Below, piece by piece: positions 34,358 to 43,038 of a DNA stretch of 47,317 nt. Under the pieces are notes generated by a model. That model saw only the letters and a program-made list of their open reading frames with translations, was not told the DNA's origin and did not search any database. The stretch is from the NCBI GenBank assembly GCA_022340665.1, contig JAJDNM010000077.1:1-47317 (forward strand), read 5' to 3'. This DNA is from Acidobacteriota bacterium (GTDB lineage: Bacteria > Acidobacteriota > Thermoanaerobaculia > Thermoanaerobaculales > Sulfomarinibacteraceae). Each line of letters starts with the position of its first letter. Within the stretch, counting starts at the first letter, position 1. The position numbers and the translations under genes are program-made.

Positions 34358-35658
34358 CATCTGAAAACGGAGGCGCTGGAGGACCGATCGACGATTCCGT
34401 TTCACTCGAAGCCGAGAAGCTGGTCGGCGGCGGTCGTGCGCTCGCCCATCACGAGGGCTCGACCTGGATGGTTGCCGGCGCCCTTCCCGGTGAACGGATC
34501 CGGGCCGTCCCGTTGAAAAAGCGAGCCGGAATCATCGAGGCGTCGGCATGCGCGGTCGAACGGCATCCCCATCCGGCCCGATTGGAGGAACCCTGCCCCC
34601 ACTCCGGGATCTGCGGAGGCTGTGACTGGCCACACGTGGACCCGACCCTCGGTGCACGGTTGAAGGCCTCCTCCGCGTCGGAGGCCACGCGCGGTTTCCC
34701 TGAACTCGGCGAAATGATCGCCGCCGCAAGGGTCACGACCTCGCCCGACAACTACCGCCTGCGCGCACGCCTGCACTGGGATCCCGCACAGCGGAGGCTC
34801 GGATTCTACGAGTTTCGCAGCCGCCGGGTGTCCTCGATCACGTCCTGCCGCGTCCTGAGCTCGGGCTTCATGAAGATCCATCCGTTGCTCGAAGCGACGC
34901 TTGCGAAATGCTGCCCGGAAGCCATCGACCTGGAGTGGCTCGAAGGCACCGACGACCGAACACCAGTCGCGGCACTGACGCCTTCCAAAGGAGGGCCATC
35001 CGGGATCGAGCCTGGTTGGATCCCGGACGAGAACGACCTGGCAGGCTCCGTAGCCGGCTTCCACTCACTCTCGCCCTCCGGCCGGCCGAGCCCCGGCTGG
35101 GGAGCGGCCGAGGTCGCGATGAACCTGCCGATCCCGCTCGCGGTTCCGATCGGCGCCTTCTTCCAGGGCAACCGCCACCTCATCGCACCGCTCTTCGAAA
35201 AGATCGCCGAGCTGATCGGCAGGGATCCGTCCCCGGTCTTCGATCTCCACGCGGGCGTCGGCTATCTGGCCGCGGCTGCCCTCCATGCCGGCGATCGGGA
35301 GATGACCTTGGTCGAGCCCAACCGCATTGCCGCCGAAGCCGCCGGCCGTAATCTCCCCGCCGCCGAGGTGGTCGGCGGCTCGACGGCGGAAGAATTCGCG
35401 AAACGGCGGAAGTCATTGCCAAACGACGCGATCGCGATCACGGATCCTCCGCGCAGCGGCCTGACCAAACCGCTGAGGGAGAGGCTGGCTGCGTGGCGGC
35501 CGAAAAAGATCCTCATGCTCGGCTGCGATCCGGCGACCTGGGCACGCGACGCCGGTTTCCTCGTAAGCAGCGGCTATCGGGTGAGCGCGCTGGAGCTCTT
35601 CGATCTCTTTCCCTCGACCCACCACGTCGAGATCCTCGCCCTTTTGGAGCGTGAGTGA
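34354..35658 (+). CDS. TrmA/RlmCD-type RNA m5U methyltransferase
   Basis: A 434-residue protein starting with GTG that overlaps the previous stop. An N-terminal TRAM-like region (about 17-70: AEKLVGGGRALAHHEGSTWMVAGALPGERIRA) is followed by the 4Fe-4S site CPHSGICGGC (Cys81, 87, 90, with Cys165 as likely fourth). The Rossmann domain has VFDLHAGVGYLAAAAL, motif IV ITDPPRSGL, the nucleophile Cys391 in LGCDPATWARD and the base Glu426 in THHVEILALL. It transfers a methyl from S-adenosylmethionine to C5 of a uridine in rRNA or tRNA; which one is not decidable here. Confidence 0.9.
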   Translation: MTSENGGAGGPIDDSVSLEAEKLVGGGRALAHHEGSTWMVAGALPGERIRAVPLKKRAGIIEASACAVERHPHPARLEEPCPHSGICGGCDWPHVDPTLGARLKASSASEATRGFPELGEMIAAARVTTSPDNYRLRARLHWDPAQRRLGFYEFRSRRVSSITSCRVLSSGFMKIHPLLEATLAKCCPEAIDLEWLEGTDDRTPVAALTPSKGGPSGIEPGWIPDENDLAGSVAGFHSLSPSGRPSPGWGAAEVAMNLPIPLAVPIGAFFQGNRHLIAPLFEKIAELIGRDPSPVFDLHAGVGYLAAAALHAGDREMTLVEPNRIAAEAAGRNLPAAEVVGGSTAEEFAKRRKSLPNDAIAITDPPRSGLTKPLRERLAAWRPKKILMLGCDPATWARDAGFLVSSGYRVSALELFDLFPSTHHVEILALLERE

Positions 35659-37916
35659 CAGACGGTTCGCAGAAGGCGCGCGCCCTGCGCCCGCTCTGGT
35701 CACTGGCCACGGGAGCCGCACTGGGCGCTGCCGTCTCGGCCCTGACCTCGGTGGAACCGCCTTCCTGGCTGGCCCCGTCAATCCTCGTCGTCGGCGCGAT
35801 CATGGGCACGGTTGCCCTCGGCTGGAGGCACCGGGCGCGGCATTGGCTGTTCCTCCTGGCCGGATTCGCTCTTGTCGGCGGCAGGGGTCTCGCCCAAGCC
35901 GGGGATATGCTGCAACTCGCACACCTCATAGATGGGGGTGAAACGACGATCCGCGCGACCGTCGTGATCACCGAAGGGTGGTCCGACGCGAGGTGGGGGC
36001 GCCGCACCAGAGCGAGGGCCGTGGCGGCGAGCCACGGCGAAGATACGATCGCCCTTCCGAATCGATGCCGGCTCGAGGTTCGGGGCACGGTCGACCCGAT
36101 GAACCTGCCCCCGCCCGGATCGGAGATCGAGGTTCTGGCGCGCGTCAGAGGTCATTCCGCCAGCCCTCTCCTGGTGGTCTCGTCGCATCACCTGATCCAG
36201 CTCACCGGCCGCCGAAGCCCGCTGCCGGCTCTGCGCAACGCTCTCGCTCGACGACTCCTGGTTGCTGCCGGCACCGACCCATCTCGCATTCGTGCCGCCG
36301 AAATGGCGGCCGCACTCGCCCTCGGCCGTCGCGATCTCGTTCCGACCACCGTTCGAGACAGGTGGCGCCGTTCCGGTCTCGCACACGTCCTCGCGGTCAG
36401 CGGCCTTCACGTCGGCCTGGTAGGAGGCGCGGTCTGGTTGATCCTCGCACTGGCCGGCGCGAGCCCGCGGGCAACCCGTCTCACGGTGCTCGCTATCGTC
36501 CCCATTTATGCAGTTCTGGCCGGCGCCGCACCATCCGCGATGCGAGCCGCGTTGATGGTCGTCATATACCTCGGCGCCCGCCTGCTCGGGCGGGCCATCA
36601 TCCCGATGGCTGCCGTCCTGCTGGCGTTCTCCGCCCTTCTCCTCTCCCAGCCCTCGCTCATCGCCAACGTCGGTTTCCAGCTCACGGTGTTCATCACCGC
36701 CGCCCTGGTTCGCTGGGTACCGGCTGTCAGCACGATCCTGCCCGGGCGCCGATGGCTGGCTGGCGCCATTGCCGTGCCGATAGTCGCTCAGACTGCAGCC
36801 GCACCGATCGTGGCGTGGCATTTCCGCACCCTGATCCCGGGCGCCGTACTCTCGAATCTCGTCGCCCTCCCGATGCTCGCGCCCACCATCCTCGGTTCGG
36901 TGGCGGCGACCGCGATTGCGCAGGTGTGGAGCGGTGCTGCCGGGGTGACACTCGATCTTGTCGGCGCTCTGCTGGTCCTCCTGGATACCGCCGGACGGGT
37001 GGCGCGAGCTCACGAAATCGTGACGCCGCCGATGCATGCGGCCGCGGTCGTCGCCTTGACGATCGCCGGATGGATCGCCCTGCAGGCCAACCGCTGGGCA
37101 CGACTGGGCGTGGTGGCATGGATCTCCGTCCTGGCGATGCTCGGAGCTGTCTGGCACTTCCGTCAGGCCCCGCCGGTACCGGCTGCCGAGCTCCTGCCGG
37201 TCACCGATGGAGCCGCAGTCGTGGTTGGTTCGGGCAAGGACGTGATCGTGGCCGATACCGGCCGCTACGTTCGTGAATCGGCAGAGCTGCTCGCGGAGGG
37301 CGCGCGACGACATATCGGCGCAGTGCTCGCCTCGCACACCGACGAGGACCACCTCGGAGGGCTGGGGCAGTTGCTCCGCTCGTTCGAGGTCGGAGAGCTG
37401 GTCCTTCCCGCGTGGATGCTTTCCGAGCCGCAAACCGTTCCCCTCCTGCGAATCGCTCGCCGGCGCGGCGTCCAGGTACGACCTGTCGCGGCGGGGTCCG
37501 CAGTCGCGTTCGGCTCGTTACGAATCGTGGTTCTCTGGCCGCCCGCGCAGAACCCGCCCCGGCACGAGAACGAACGCTCCCTGGTCGCCCGCGTCGCCGT
37601 CGACCGGAGGTCCGTCCTCCTGACCGCCGACATCGGCAGCTCGACCGAGCGTCACCTTGCCCGCGCCGGCGATCTGCGGAGCGAGGTGTTGGTCGTGGCC
37701 CACCACGGCGGCCGCGGCTCGACCTCCAAGGCCTTTCTCGACGCCGTCAAACCTTCGATAGCTCTGATCCCTGCCGCACCGGGCAACACATATGGCCACC
37801 CGACCGCCGAGGTCCTGGAGCGCCTCGCTGGCGCGGGAATCCCGAGTCGATACCCTGCACGTGACGGGTGGTGTGGGGCGAAGCTGGTGAACGGCGAGTG
37901 GGTACCATTCCCGTGA
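35655..37916 (+). CDS. comEC: ComEC/Rec2 family DNA uptake channel
   Basis: A 753-residue membrane protein. N-terminal membrane segments (about 13-80) are followed by an OB-like outer domain (about 95-190) and the Competence domain with many helices (about 215-505), including RWRRSGLAHVLAVSGLHVGLVGGAVW and AGAAPSAMRAALMVVIYLGARLL. The C-terminal metallo-beta-lactamase-like nuclease domain (about 515-750) has ASHTDEDHLGGL and VLVVAHHGGRGS. It carries single-stranded DNA across the inner membrane in natural transformation. GTG start overlapping the methyltransferase stop (GTGA). Pilus genes are not in the window. The repeat begins right after its stop. Confidence 0.93.
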   Translation: MTDGSQKARALRPLWSLATGAALGAAVSALTSVEPPSWLAPSILVVGAIMGTVALGWRHRARHWLFLLAGFALVGGRGLAQAGDMLQLAHLIDGGETTIRATVVITEGWSDARWGRRTRARAVAASHGEDTIALPNRCRLEVRGTVDPMNLPPPGSEIEVLARVRGHSASPLLVVSSHHLIQLTGRRSPLPALRNALARRLLVAAGTDPSRIRAAEMAAALALGRRDLVPTTVRDRWRRSGLAHVLAVSGLHVGLVGGAVWLILALAGASPRATRLTVLAIVPIYAVLAGAAPSAMRAALMVVIYLGARLLGRAIIPMAAVLLAFSALLLSQPSLIANVGFQLTVFITAALVRWVPAVSTILPGRRWLAGAIAVPIVAQTAAAPIVAWHFRTLIPGAVLSNLVALPMLAPTILGSVAATAIAQVWSGAAGVTLDLVGALLVLLDTAGRVARAHEIVTPPMHAAAVVALTIAGWIALQANRWARLGVVAWISVLAMLGAVWHFRQAPPVPAAELLPVTDGAAVVVGSGKDVIVADTGRYVRESAELLAEGARRHIGAVLASHTDEDHLGGLGQLLRSFEVGELVLPAWMLSEPQTVPLLRIARRRGVQVRPVAAGSAVAFGSLRIVVLWPPAQNPPRHENERSLVARVAVDRRSVLLTADIGSSTERHLARAGDLRSEVLVVAHHGGRGSTSKAFLDAVKPSIALIPAAPGNTYGHPTAEVLERLAGAGIPSRYPARDGWCGAKLVNGEWVPFP

Positions 37917-38096
37917 AATAGGAATTAGGAGTTAGGAATTAGGAATGTCGCCCAACGTGCCGAAACGCGAAATGCCTGATGAGGTTGGGTGGAAATTCTT
38001 CATTCCTAATTCCTAATTCCTCATTCCTCATTCCTCATTCCTCATTCCTCATTCCTAATTCCTAATTCCTAATTCCTCATTCCTAATTCCGAATTG
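37917..38096. repeat. Inverted heptamer element with 14-unit right arm
   Basis: Left arm of TAGGAAT units from 37919, immediately after the comEC stop; core with GTTGGGTGG; right arm from 37995 of about 14 units of ATTCCTA or ATTCCTC in irregular order. It ends just before the miaA promoter region. Confidence 0.88.
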
Positions 38097-38098
38097 GC

Positions 38099-38128
38099 TT
38101 GCGCGTTCGCCGGTCACCGCCCTACGCT
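38099..38128 (+). promoter_or_regulatory. Candidate miaA promoter
   Basis: TTGCGC (38099-38104), an 18-base spacer and TACGCT (38123-38128), with the miaA ATG six bases further on. Transcription would start at about the start codon, giving a leaderless or near-leaderless mRNA; no ribosome site is present. Confidence 0.4.
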
Positions 38129-38134
38129 TGGCGC

Positions 38135-39082
38135 ATGGATGACAGGTTGACACCACTTCTGGTCATCATGGGTCCGACGGCGTCAGGCAAGAGCCGTCTC
38201 GGTCTCGAGGTGGCCGAGAGGGTCGATGGGGAGATCGTCTCGGCGGACGCGTTTGCGGTTTACCGCGGCATGGACATCGGCACCGACAAGCCGACCGCCG
38301 AAGATCGGCGTCGAGTCCGTCACCACCTGGTGGATGTGGCCGAGCCCGGGCACCGTTTCTCGGCCGGCGAGTTCGCCAATGCGGCGGCCGCCGCGATCGC
38401 GGACATCACGAATCGCGACCGCACACCAGTCATCGTCGGCGGCACGCATTTCTACATCCGCGCGTTGATCGAGGGACTTTTTCCGGCACCCCCGAGAGAG
38501 CCCGCCGACATCGATCACCTGGCCGATCAGTGGGAACGCGACCCCGGCGCCGTTTTCCAGAGGCTCCGGGAGGTCGATCCCGAGGCGGCAGAGCGAATTT
38601 CTCCGAACGACCGTCAACGGGTTCTGCGGGCGTTGGAGGTATTCGAGCTCACCGGCGAGACACTCTCGAGTCACTGGCGAAGGCACCAGTGCCCTCGAAG
38701 GTACCTCCCGTTGATGGTCGCTCCGGACCGTTCGCGGCAGGATCTATATGCTAGAATCGACGCGCGCGCGGACAGGTTATTTGCGTCCGGTCTGGTAGAG
38801 GAGGTGCGGCAGATCCTGGCCACCGGTGTCCCTGTCGACGCTCATGCCCTCAAGGCTATCGGCTACCGCCAGGTGGTGGAGATGTTGCAGGGTGAGTGCG
38901 ATCTGGAAACGGCCATCGAAAACACCAGGAAATCGAGCCGGAGGTTCGCGAAACGCCAGTTGACATGGTTGCGAGGCATTCCCGAAGGGAACCTCCACTG
39001 GGTGCCGCCGGCTGAGCAAGGTGGGGCGACGGCGGTCACTGAACTCTGGAAACAGCACACCGAGGGAAGAAGAACATCATGA
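38135..39082 (+). CDS. miaA: tRNA dimethylallyltransferase
   Basis: A 315-residue protein. P-loop GPTASGKSRL, then VSADAFAVYRGMDIGTDKPT, HHLVDVAEPGHRFSAGEF, VGGTHFYIRALIEGLF, VLRALEVFELTG and AIGYRQVVEMLQGECDLETAIENTRKSSRRFAKRQLTWLR. It adds the dimethylallyl group to A37 of tRNAs reading UNN codons. The open frame begins 12 codons earlier in repeat-flanked sequence; the ATG at 38135 gives the normal N-terminus (MDDRLTPLLVIMGPTASG). It is followed by hfq with a 4-base overlap, the classic miaA-hfq arrangement. Confidence 0.95.
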   Translation: MDDRLTPLLVIMGPTASGKSRLGLEVAERVDGEIVSADAFAVYRGMDIGTDKPTAEDRRRVRHHLVDVAEPGHRFSAGEFANAAAAAIADITNRDRTPVIVGGTHFYIRALIEGLFPAPPREPADIDHLADQWERDPGAVFQRLREVDPEAAERISPNDRQRVLRALEVFELTGETLSSHWRRHQCPRRYLPLMVAPDRSRQDLYARIDARADRLFASGLVEEVRQILATGVPVDAHALKAIGYRQVVEMLQGECDLETAIENTRKSSRRFAKRQLTWLRGIPEGNLHWVPPAEQGGATAVTELWKQHTEGRRTS

Positions 39083-39333
39083 ACAAACCTTCGAGCGGTA
39101 CTATCAACATTCAGGATCCATTTTTCTATCAGCTCCGCAAGGATTCCAAGACCGTTCACGTGTATCTTGTCAGCGGCAAACGGCTCACCGGCATCATCCG
39201 CCGGTTCGACCGCTACTCGGTGATTCTGGAAAACCACGGACAGGAGCAACTGGTGTACAAGCACTCTATCGCCAGCATCGCTCCGTTGGGCCCGATGCCG
39301 GGCAAGACCCAGCCTGAAGAAGACCAGGTCTGA
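39079..39333 (+). CDS. hfq: RNA chaperone Hfq
   Basis: An 84-residue protein. Sm1 motif: DPFFYQLRKDSKTVHVYLVSGKRLTGIIRRFDRYSVIL; Sm2 motif: QLVYKHSIASI, close to the YKHAISTI standard. The short C-terminal tail (GPMPGKTQPEEDQV) is acidic. It forms a hexameric ring that brings small RNAs and mRNAs together. The gene overlaps the miaA stop by 4 bases and lies 7 bases before the lipoprotein gene, so all four genes of the unit are probably on one transcript. Confidence 0.97.
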   Translation: MNKPSSGTINIQDPFFYQLRKDSKTVHVYLVSGKRLTGIIRRFDRYSVILENHGQEQLVYKHSIASIAPLGPMPGKTQPEEDQV

Positions 39334-39340
39334 GCAATCG

Positions 39341-40693
39341 ATGGCTGCCACCTTTCCTCTCTTCAAGCGCGCTAAAGTTGTGGGCGTCCTCGCGGCGGCC
39401 GTGGCCAGTGCCGGCCTCCTGGCGGGATGCGCCTCCGCCCCGGCCACACCGCCCTCCGCGGCGCGGTACGAGTTCCCGGCCCCGAACACGGGCCCCGGTC
39501 GCCCGAGGCTCGAGCAGGCCGACCAGCGGCTGGTGAACGAGGGTTGGAACGCCCTGCTCAGCGGCGACACGGTACGGGCGGAGGCCAACGCCGCCAGGGT
39601 CGGGAACGATCCGGCGAGCGATCTCCTGTCGTTGCAGGCGACGCTGGTGGCGAACAGATCCGACGCTTCGCCGGGTCTCGAGAGGCTCACCAGCGATCAA
39701 CCGGACTATGCGGCCGCATGGCTGACCTTGTCGGTGGCGGCCGAACGGGCCGGCGATGAACGGACCGCGCTGACCGCGGCCAACCGCGGTTCCGAGCTGT
39801 GGCCCGAAGATCGATGGATCGAACGGCGGGACGACCTGAAACGTCAATTCGTCGGCGCGAGGATCGAGAAAGCCGGCACGCTCCTCGCATCGGGAGCGGC
39901 AGATGCCTCGCTCGATACGCTCGAACCGGCGCTGGAGCTCGAACCGGACAACCGCGATGCCGTCGTATTGAAAGCCCGTGCCCTGATCGAACTCGGCCAA
40001 CCGGATCGTGCCGAGGCGGCTCTCTCCACCCTGCCCCGGGATTCGGAGACCGTCCGCCTCTCCGGCAAAATTGCCGAACAGCGGGGTGACCTCAACGCCG
40101 CCATGAGAATCTACGGCTCTCTTCCGGACGACCCGGAGAGCGTCCTCGCCGCGGTCGCGATCGCCGAACAACAGCGCGACTGGCAGGCTGCGATGCGGTT
40201 CTACTCCTACCTGCCCGACGACAACCCGGAGAAAGAGGCCGGTTTGCGCCGGGCCAAGCTTCGCTGGCGCCTTTCGGTGATGCCGGATTACGTGCACGAG
40301 GCCATGAACTCGCCGGATCTTTCGCGTGCTCAGCTCGCCGTGATCCTGGTCAGGCTTGCGCCGAAAGTGGAAAGCATGGCCGGTGGGCAGGTACCATTGT
40401 TATCGGACATCATGACTTTGCCTTCTCAAGCCGAAATCCTCACCGCGACCAGGCTCGGGCTCGTCGACTGCGACGAGTTGCTGCATCGGTTCCATCCCCA
40501 CCGGCAGGTGACTGCCCTGGAGGCACGAACGGCGGTGGAGAATCTCGTGCAGCTGCTCGGCGTCGGGGAACCGCGCTGGTGCACCTTTGACAGTGGGACC
40601 CGCCCGTGCGTGAAATTCGTTGATCCGGTTTCTGGTTCCAGCGTGGCCAATGTCGTGATGGAACTGGCCGCTCGAGGAGGCAACGGCCAATGA
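39341..40693 (+). CDS. TPR-like repeat lipoprotein
   Basis: A 450-residue protein. A lipoprotein signal ends in GLLAGC with Cys30 as the acylated residue. Residues about 55-330 form helical hairpins resembling TPR units (PDYAAAWLTLSVAAERAGDERTALTAANRGSELWPED, LEPALELEPDNRDAVVLKARALIELGQPDRAEAALSTLP). The last 120 residues hold a different helical part (LSRAQLAVILVRLAPKVESMAGGQVPLLSDI, RQVTALEARTAVENLVQLLGV) that recalls an SLH-like or dockerin-type helix pair, with low confidence. Probably a scaffold in the periplasmic leaflet of the outer membrane. It lies between hfq and a Crp-type regulator, overlapping the latter by 4 bases. Confidence 0.75.
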   Translation: MAATFPLFKRAKVVGVLAAAVASAGLLAGCASAPATPPSAARYEFPAPNTGPGRPRLEQADQRLVNEGWNALLSGDTVRAEANAARVGNDPASDLLSLQATLVANRSDASPGLERLTSDQPDYAAAWLTLSVAAERAGDERTALTAANRGSELWPEDRWIERRDDLKRQFVGARIEKAGTLLASGAADASLDTLEPALELEPDNRDAVVLKARALIELGQPDRAEAALSTLPRDSETVRLSGKIAEQRGDLNAAMRIYGSLPDDPESVLAAVAIAEQQRDWQAAMRFYSYLPDDNPEKEAGLRRAKLRWRLSVMPDYVHEAMNSPDLSRAQLAVILVRLAPKVESMAGGQVPLLSDIMTLPSQAEILTATRLGLVDCDELLHRFHPHRQVTALEARTAVENLVQLLGVGEPRWCTFDSGTRPCVKFVDPVSGSSVANVVMELAARGGNGQ

Positions 40694-41361
40694 CCGAGAA
40701 CGCGCGGAAGCTGATCAAGCAGTTCGAGCTCTTCTCGGAGCTGACCAATGACGAGCTCGACGAAGTTGCGTCTCTCGCCCAGATCCGTAAAATCCCCGCG
40801 GACACCACCATCTTTCACGAGGGCGACGACGCGGATTCGATCTTCGTGGTGGTCAACGGCAGGGTCAAGATCGTCACCACGTCGACCGACGGCAAGGAGT
40901 TCATCCTGACCGTCCTCGGCTCCGGACAGGTTTTCGGCGAGATGGGTCTGCTCGAGACCGCTCCGAGATCCGCCTCGGTCATCACGGTCACGGATGTCGA
41001 ACTGCTGGTCATCAAGCAGGACGACTTCGATCACCTGCTGACCTCGAATCCCCACATCTCACGCAAGCTCATGGCTATCCTCTCCCGGCGCCTCCGTCGC
41101 GCGAACTCGAAGATGGAATCGCTCGCATACATGGATGTGGCGGGCCGATTGGCGCGTTATCTACTCGACATGGCTCTCGACCACGGCAATCGCCTCGGCA
41201 ACGGGTGGGTCGTCGTCCGACGCCCGACCCATTCGGACATCGCCCATTCCATCGGAACCAGCCGGGAGACCGTCTCTCGACTCATCAACGAGTTTGAAGA
41301 GGGATTCGGGTTGGTGAACAAAGGGAAGTTCACCTACATCCGAGAAAATTTGTTGGAATAG
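40690..41361 (+). CDS. Crp/Fnr family transcription regulator
   Basis: A 223-residue protein. The cyclic-nucleotide-binding fold (about 10-125) has FHEGDDADSIFVVVNGRVKI and the phosphate-binding loop FGEMGLLETAPRSASV, which keeps the Glu and Arg-Ser of cAMP/cGMP binders. A dimer helix follows (about 125-150), then a winged helix with recognition segment PTHSDIAHSIGTSRETVSRLINEFEEG. No N-terminal Cys cluster, so it is not an oxygen-sensing FNR. It likely binds DNA as a dimer in response to a cyclic nucleotide. Last gene of the miaA-hfq unit, with an ATGA overlap to the lipoprotein gene. Confidence 0.92.
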   Translation: MTENARKLIKQFELFSELTNDELDEVASLAQIRKIPADTTIFHEGDDADSIFVVVNGRVKIVTTSTDGKEFILTVLGSGQVFGEMGLLETAPRSASVITVTDVELLVIKQDDFDHLLTSNPHISRKLMAILSRRLRRANSKMESLAYMDVAGRLARYLLDMALDHGNRLGNGWVVVRRPTHSDIAHSIGTSRETVSRLINEFEEGFGLVNKGKFTYIRENLLE

Positions 41362-41369
41362 CAAATTTT

Positions 41370-41476
41370 CGAATTAGGAATTCTGAATTAGGAAGTAGGA
41401 ATTCCCCTCCGCCCCCCCATTGGAGTGAACGTCTCGGATGGGTGGCATTCCTAATTCCTAACTGCTAATTCCTATT
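41370..41476. repeat. Inverted heptamer element
   Basis: Left arm of TAGGAAT/TCTGAAT units, a core CCCCTCCGCCCCCCC ... GGATGGGTGG, and a right arm of ATTCCTA units. It begins about 10 bases after the Crp stop and ends just before the cysS promoter region. Confidence 0.85.
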
Positions 41477-41492
41477 ATTCTTCGCTGGTGTG

Positions 41493-41498
41493 TAGAAT
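41493..41498 (+). promoter_or_regulatory. Candidate -10 box (TAGAAT) for cysS
   Basis: GTGTAGAAT, identical to the string ahead of aconitase, lies 17 bases before the cysS ATG. A GGAG ribosome site falls between (CGGAGGCTGA). No clear -35. Confidence 0.4.
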
Positions 41499-41515
41499 CT
41501 TCATTCGGAGGCTGA

Positions 41516-42925
41516 ATGACCGAGGTTGCATTACGCCTGTACAACACCTTGAGTCGTCGTCTCGAGGTCTTCGAGCCGATCGAGTCGGGACGGGTGCGGA
41601 TGTACACCTGCGGACCGACGGTCTACGACTTCGCACACATCGGCAACCTCCGCACCTTTCTCTTCGAGGACGTCCTCCGGCGCACGCTGAAGCACTTCGG
41701 CTACGACGTGACCCAGGTGATGAACCTGACCGACATCGACGACAAGACCATCCGCGAGGCACAGGCCGCGGGCCTCGGCATCCGGGAGTACACGGACCGG
41801 TTCATCGAGGCGTTCTTCACTGATCTCGACACGCTTCGCATCGAGCGGGCCGAGCATTACCCGAGGGCGACCGATTACATCCCACAGATGGTGAAGCTCG
41901 TGCAACGGCTGGAGGCGAAGGGCCACGCCTATCGCAGTGACGGATCCGTCTACTACAGCATTTCGACCTTCCCGGAGTACGGCAAGCTGTCCGGGATTCG
42001 ACCCGAGGCGAATCTCGCCGGCGCACGGGTCGACAACGAGGAGTACGAGAAAGAGGACGCCCGCGATTTCGTGCTCTGGAAGGGGTCGCGGGAGGGCGAG
42101 CCCTCATGGGACAGCGAGATCGGCCCGGGCAGGCCGGGGTGGCACCTCGAGTGCTCGGTGATGTCGATCGAGCTGCTCGGCGAGGAGTTCGATATCCACA
42201 CCGGTGGGGTGGACAACATCTTTCCTCACCACGAGAACGAAATCGCCCAGTCGGAAGGCGCGACCGGACGCCCCTTCGCCCATCTCTGGCTGCACGCCGA
42301 GCACCTCGTGGTCGAGGGCGAGAAGATGGCCAAGTCGAAGGGGAACTTCTACACTTTGCGCGACCTCCTCGACCGCGGTCATGAACCGGAAGTGATCCGC
42401 TATCTCCTCATCTCGGTCCCCTACCGGCAGAAGCTCAACTTCACGATGGACGGGCTCCACGCCGCCGAGCAGGCGATCGATCGCATCCGCAACACCCTGC
42501 GCCGGCTCGACAACACCCCCGCCGCCGACGGCACGGGCGACCTCGACGCCGCAGCCGTCATCGACTTTCACGACCAGTTCGAGGGCGCCATCGGCGACGA
42601 CCTGAACACCGCGCGCGCCCTCGCAGCACTCCACGGCCTCCTCCGCCACGTCAACACCGCCCTCGACGGCGGGGGCGTCTCGGAAGAGATTCGATCGCTC
42701 CTCCAGCGGGCGTTCGACGACGCCGACTCGGTGCTCGGGATCTTTCCCGACACCGCCGATGAAACCGACGACGACGATGAGATCCAGCGCCTGGTCGACG
42801 AGCGGACGGCGGCCCGCGAGGCGCGCGATTTCGGCCGTGCGGACGAGCTCCGTGACCGCCTCACCGAGATGGGAATCGTCGTCGAGGACACCCCGCACGG
42901 GGCGGTGTGGCACAGGAAGAATTAG
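41516..42925 (+). CDS. cysS: Cysteinyl-tRNA synthetase
   Basis: A 469-residue class I synthetase. The zinc Cys of MYTCGPTVYD, the HIGH-type motif FAHIGNLRTF, DIDDKTIREA, GWHLECSVMS with the second zinc Cys, FDIHTGGVDNIFPHHENEIAQSE (zinc His/Glu), and the KMSKS motif as KMAKSKGNF. The C-terminal DALR-type helical domain ends RADELRDRLTEMGIVVEDTPHGAVWHRK. It charges tRNA-Cys. The stop codon TAG is part of the first heptamer (TAGGAAT) of the following repeat array. Confidence 0.97.
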   Translation: MTEVALRLYNTLSRRLEVFEPIESGRVRMYTCGPTVYDFAHIGNLRTFLFEDVLRRTLKHFGYDVTQVMNLTDIDDKTIREAQAAGLGIREYTDRFIEAFFTDLDTLRIERAEHYPRATDYIPQMVKLVQRLEAKGHAYRSDGSVYYSISTFPEYGKLSGIRPEANLAGARVDNEEYEKEDARDFVLWKGSREGEPSWDSEIGPGRPGWHLECSVMSIELLGEEFDIHTGGVDNIFPHHENEIAQSEGATGRPFAHLWLHAEHLVVEGEKMAKSKGNFYTLRDLLDRGHEPEVIRYLLISVPYRQKLNFTMDGLHAAEQAIDRIRNTLRRLDNTPAADGTGDLDAAAVIDFHDQFEGAIGDDLNTARALAALHGLLRHVNTALDGGGVSEEIRSLLQRAFDDADSVLGIFPDTADETDDDDEIQRLVDERTAAREARDFGRADELRDRLTEMGIVVEDTPHGAVWHRKN

Positions 42926-43000
42926 GAATTAGGAATTAGGAATTAGGAATTTCCACCCACCCGCCCGCGGATTTGGGATTTGGGATTTGGGATTTCGCAC
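42923..43000. repeat. Heptamer arrays after cysS
   Basis: Four TAGGAAT units, the first supplying the cysS stop codon, then CCACCCACCCGCCCGCGG, then three GGGATTT units. The two arms use different words here. Confidence 0.85.
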
Positions 43001-43038
43001 CCAACCCCCCCAGGGACGTGAACGCGAAGGATCTGCAG

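Noticed and set aside
37995-38096. Regular short repeats that could be taken for a CRISPR array
   Set aside because: Units are only 7 bases with no spacers and no cas genes nearby; these are simple tandem repeats. The same holds for 47131-47309.
40690-41361. Oxygen-sensing FNR
   Set aside because: No N-terminal Cys cluster; the phosphate-binding loop FGEMGLLETAPRSA favours a Crp-type nucleotide binder.
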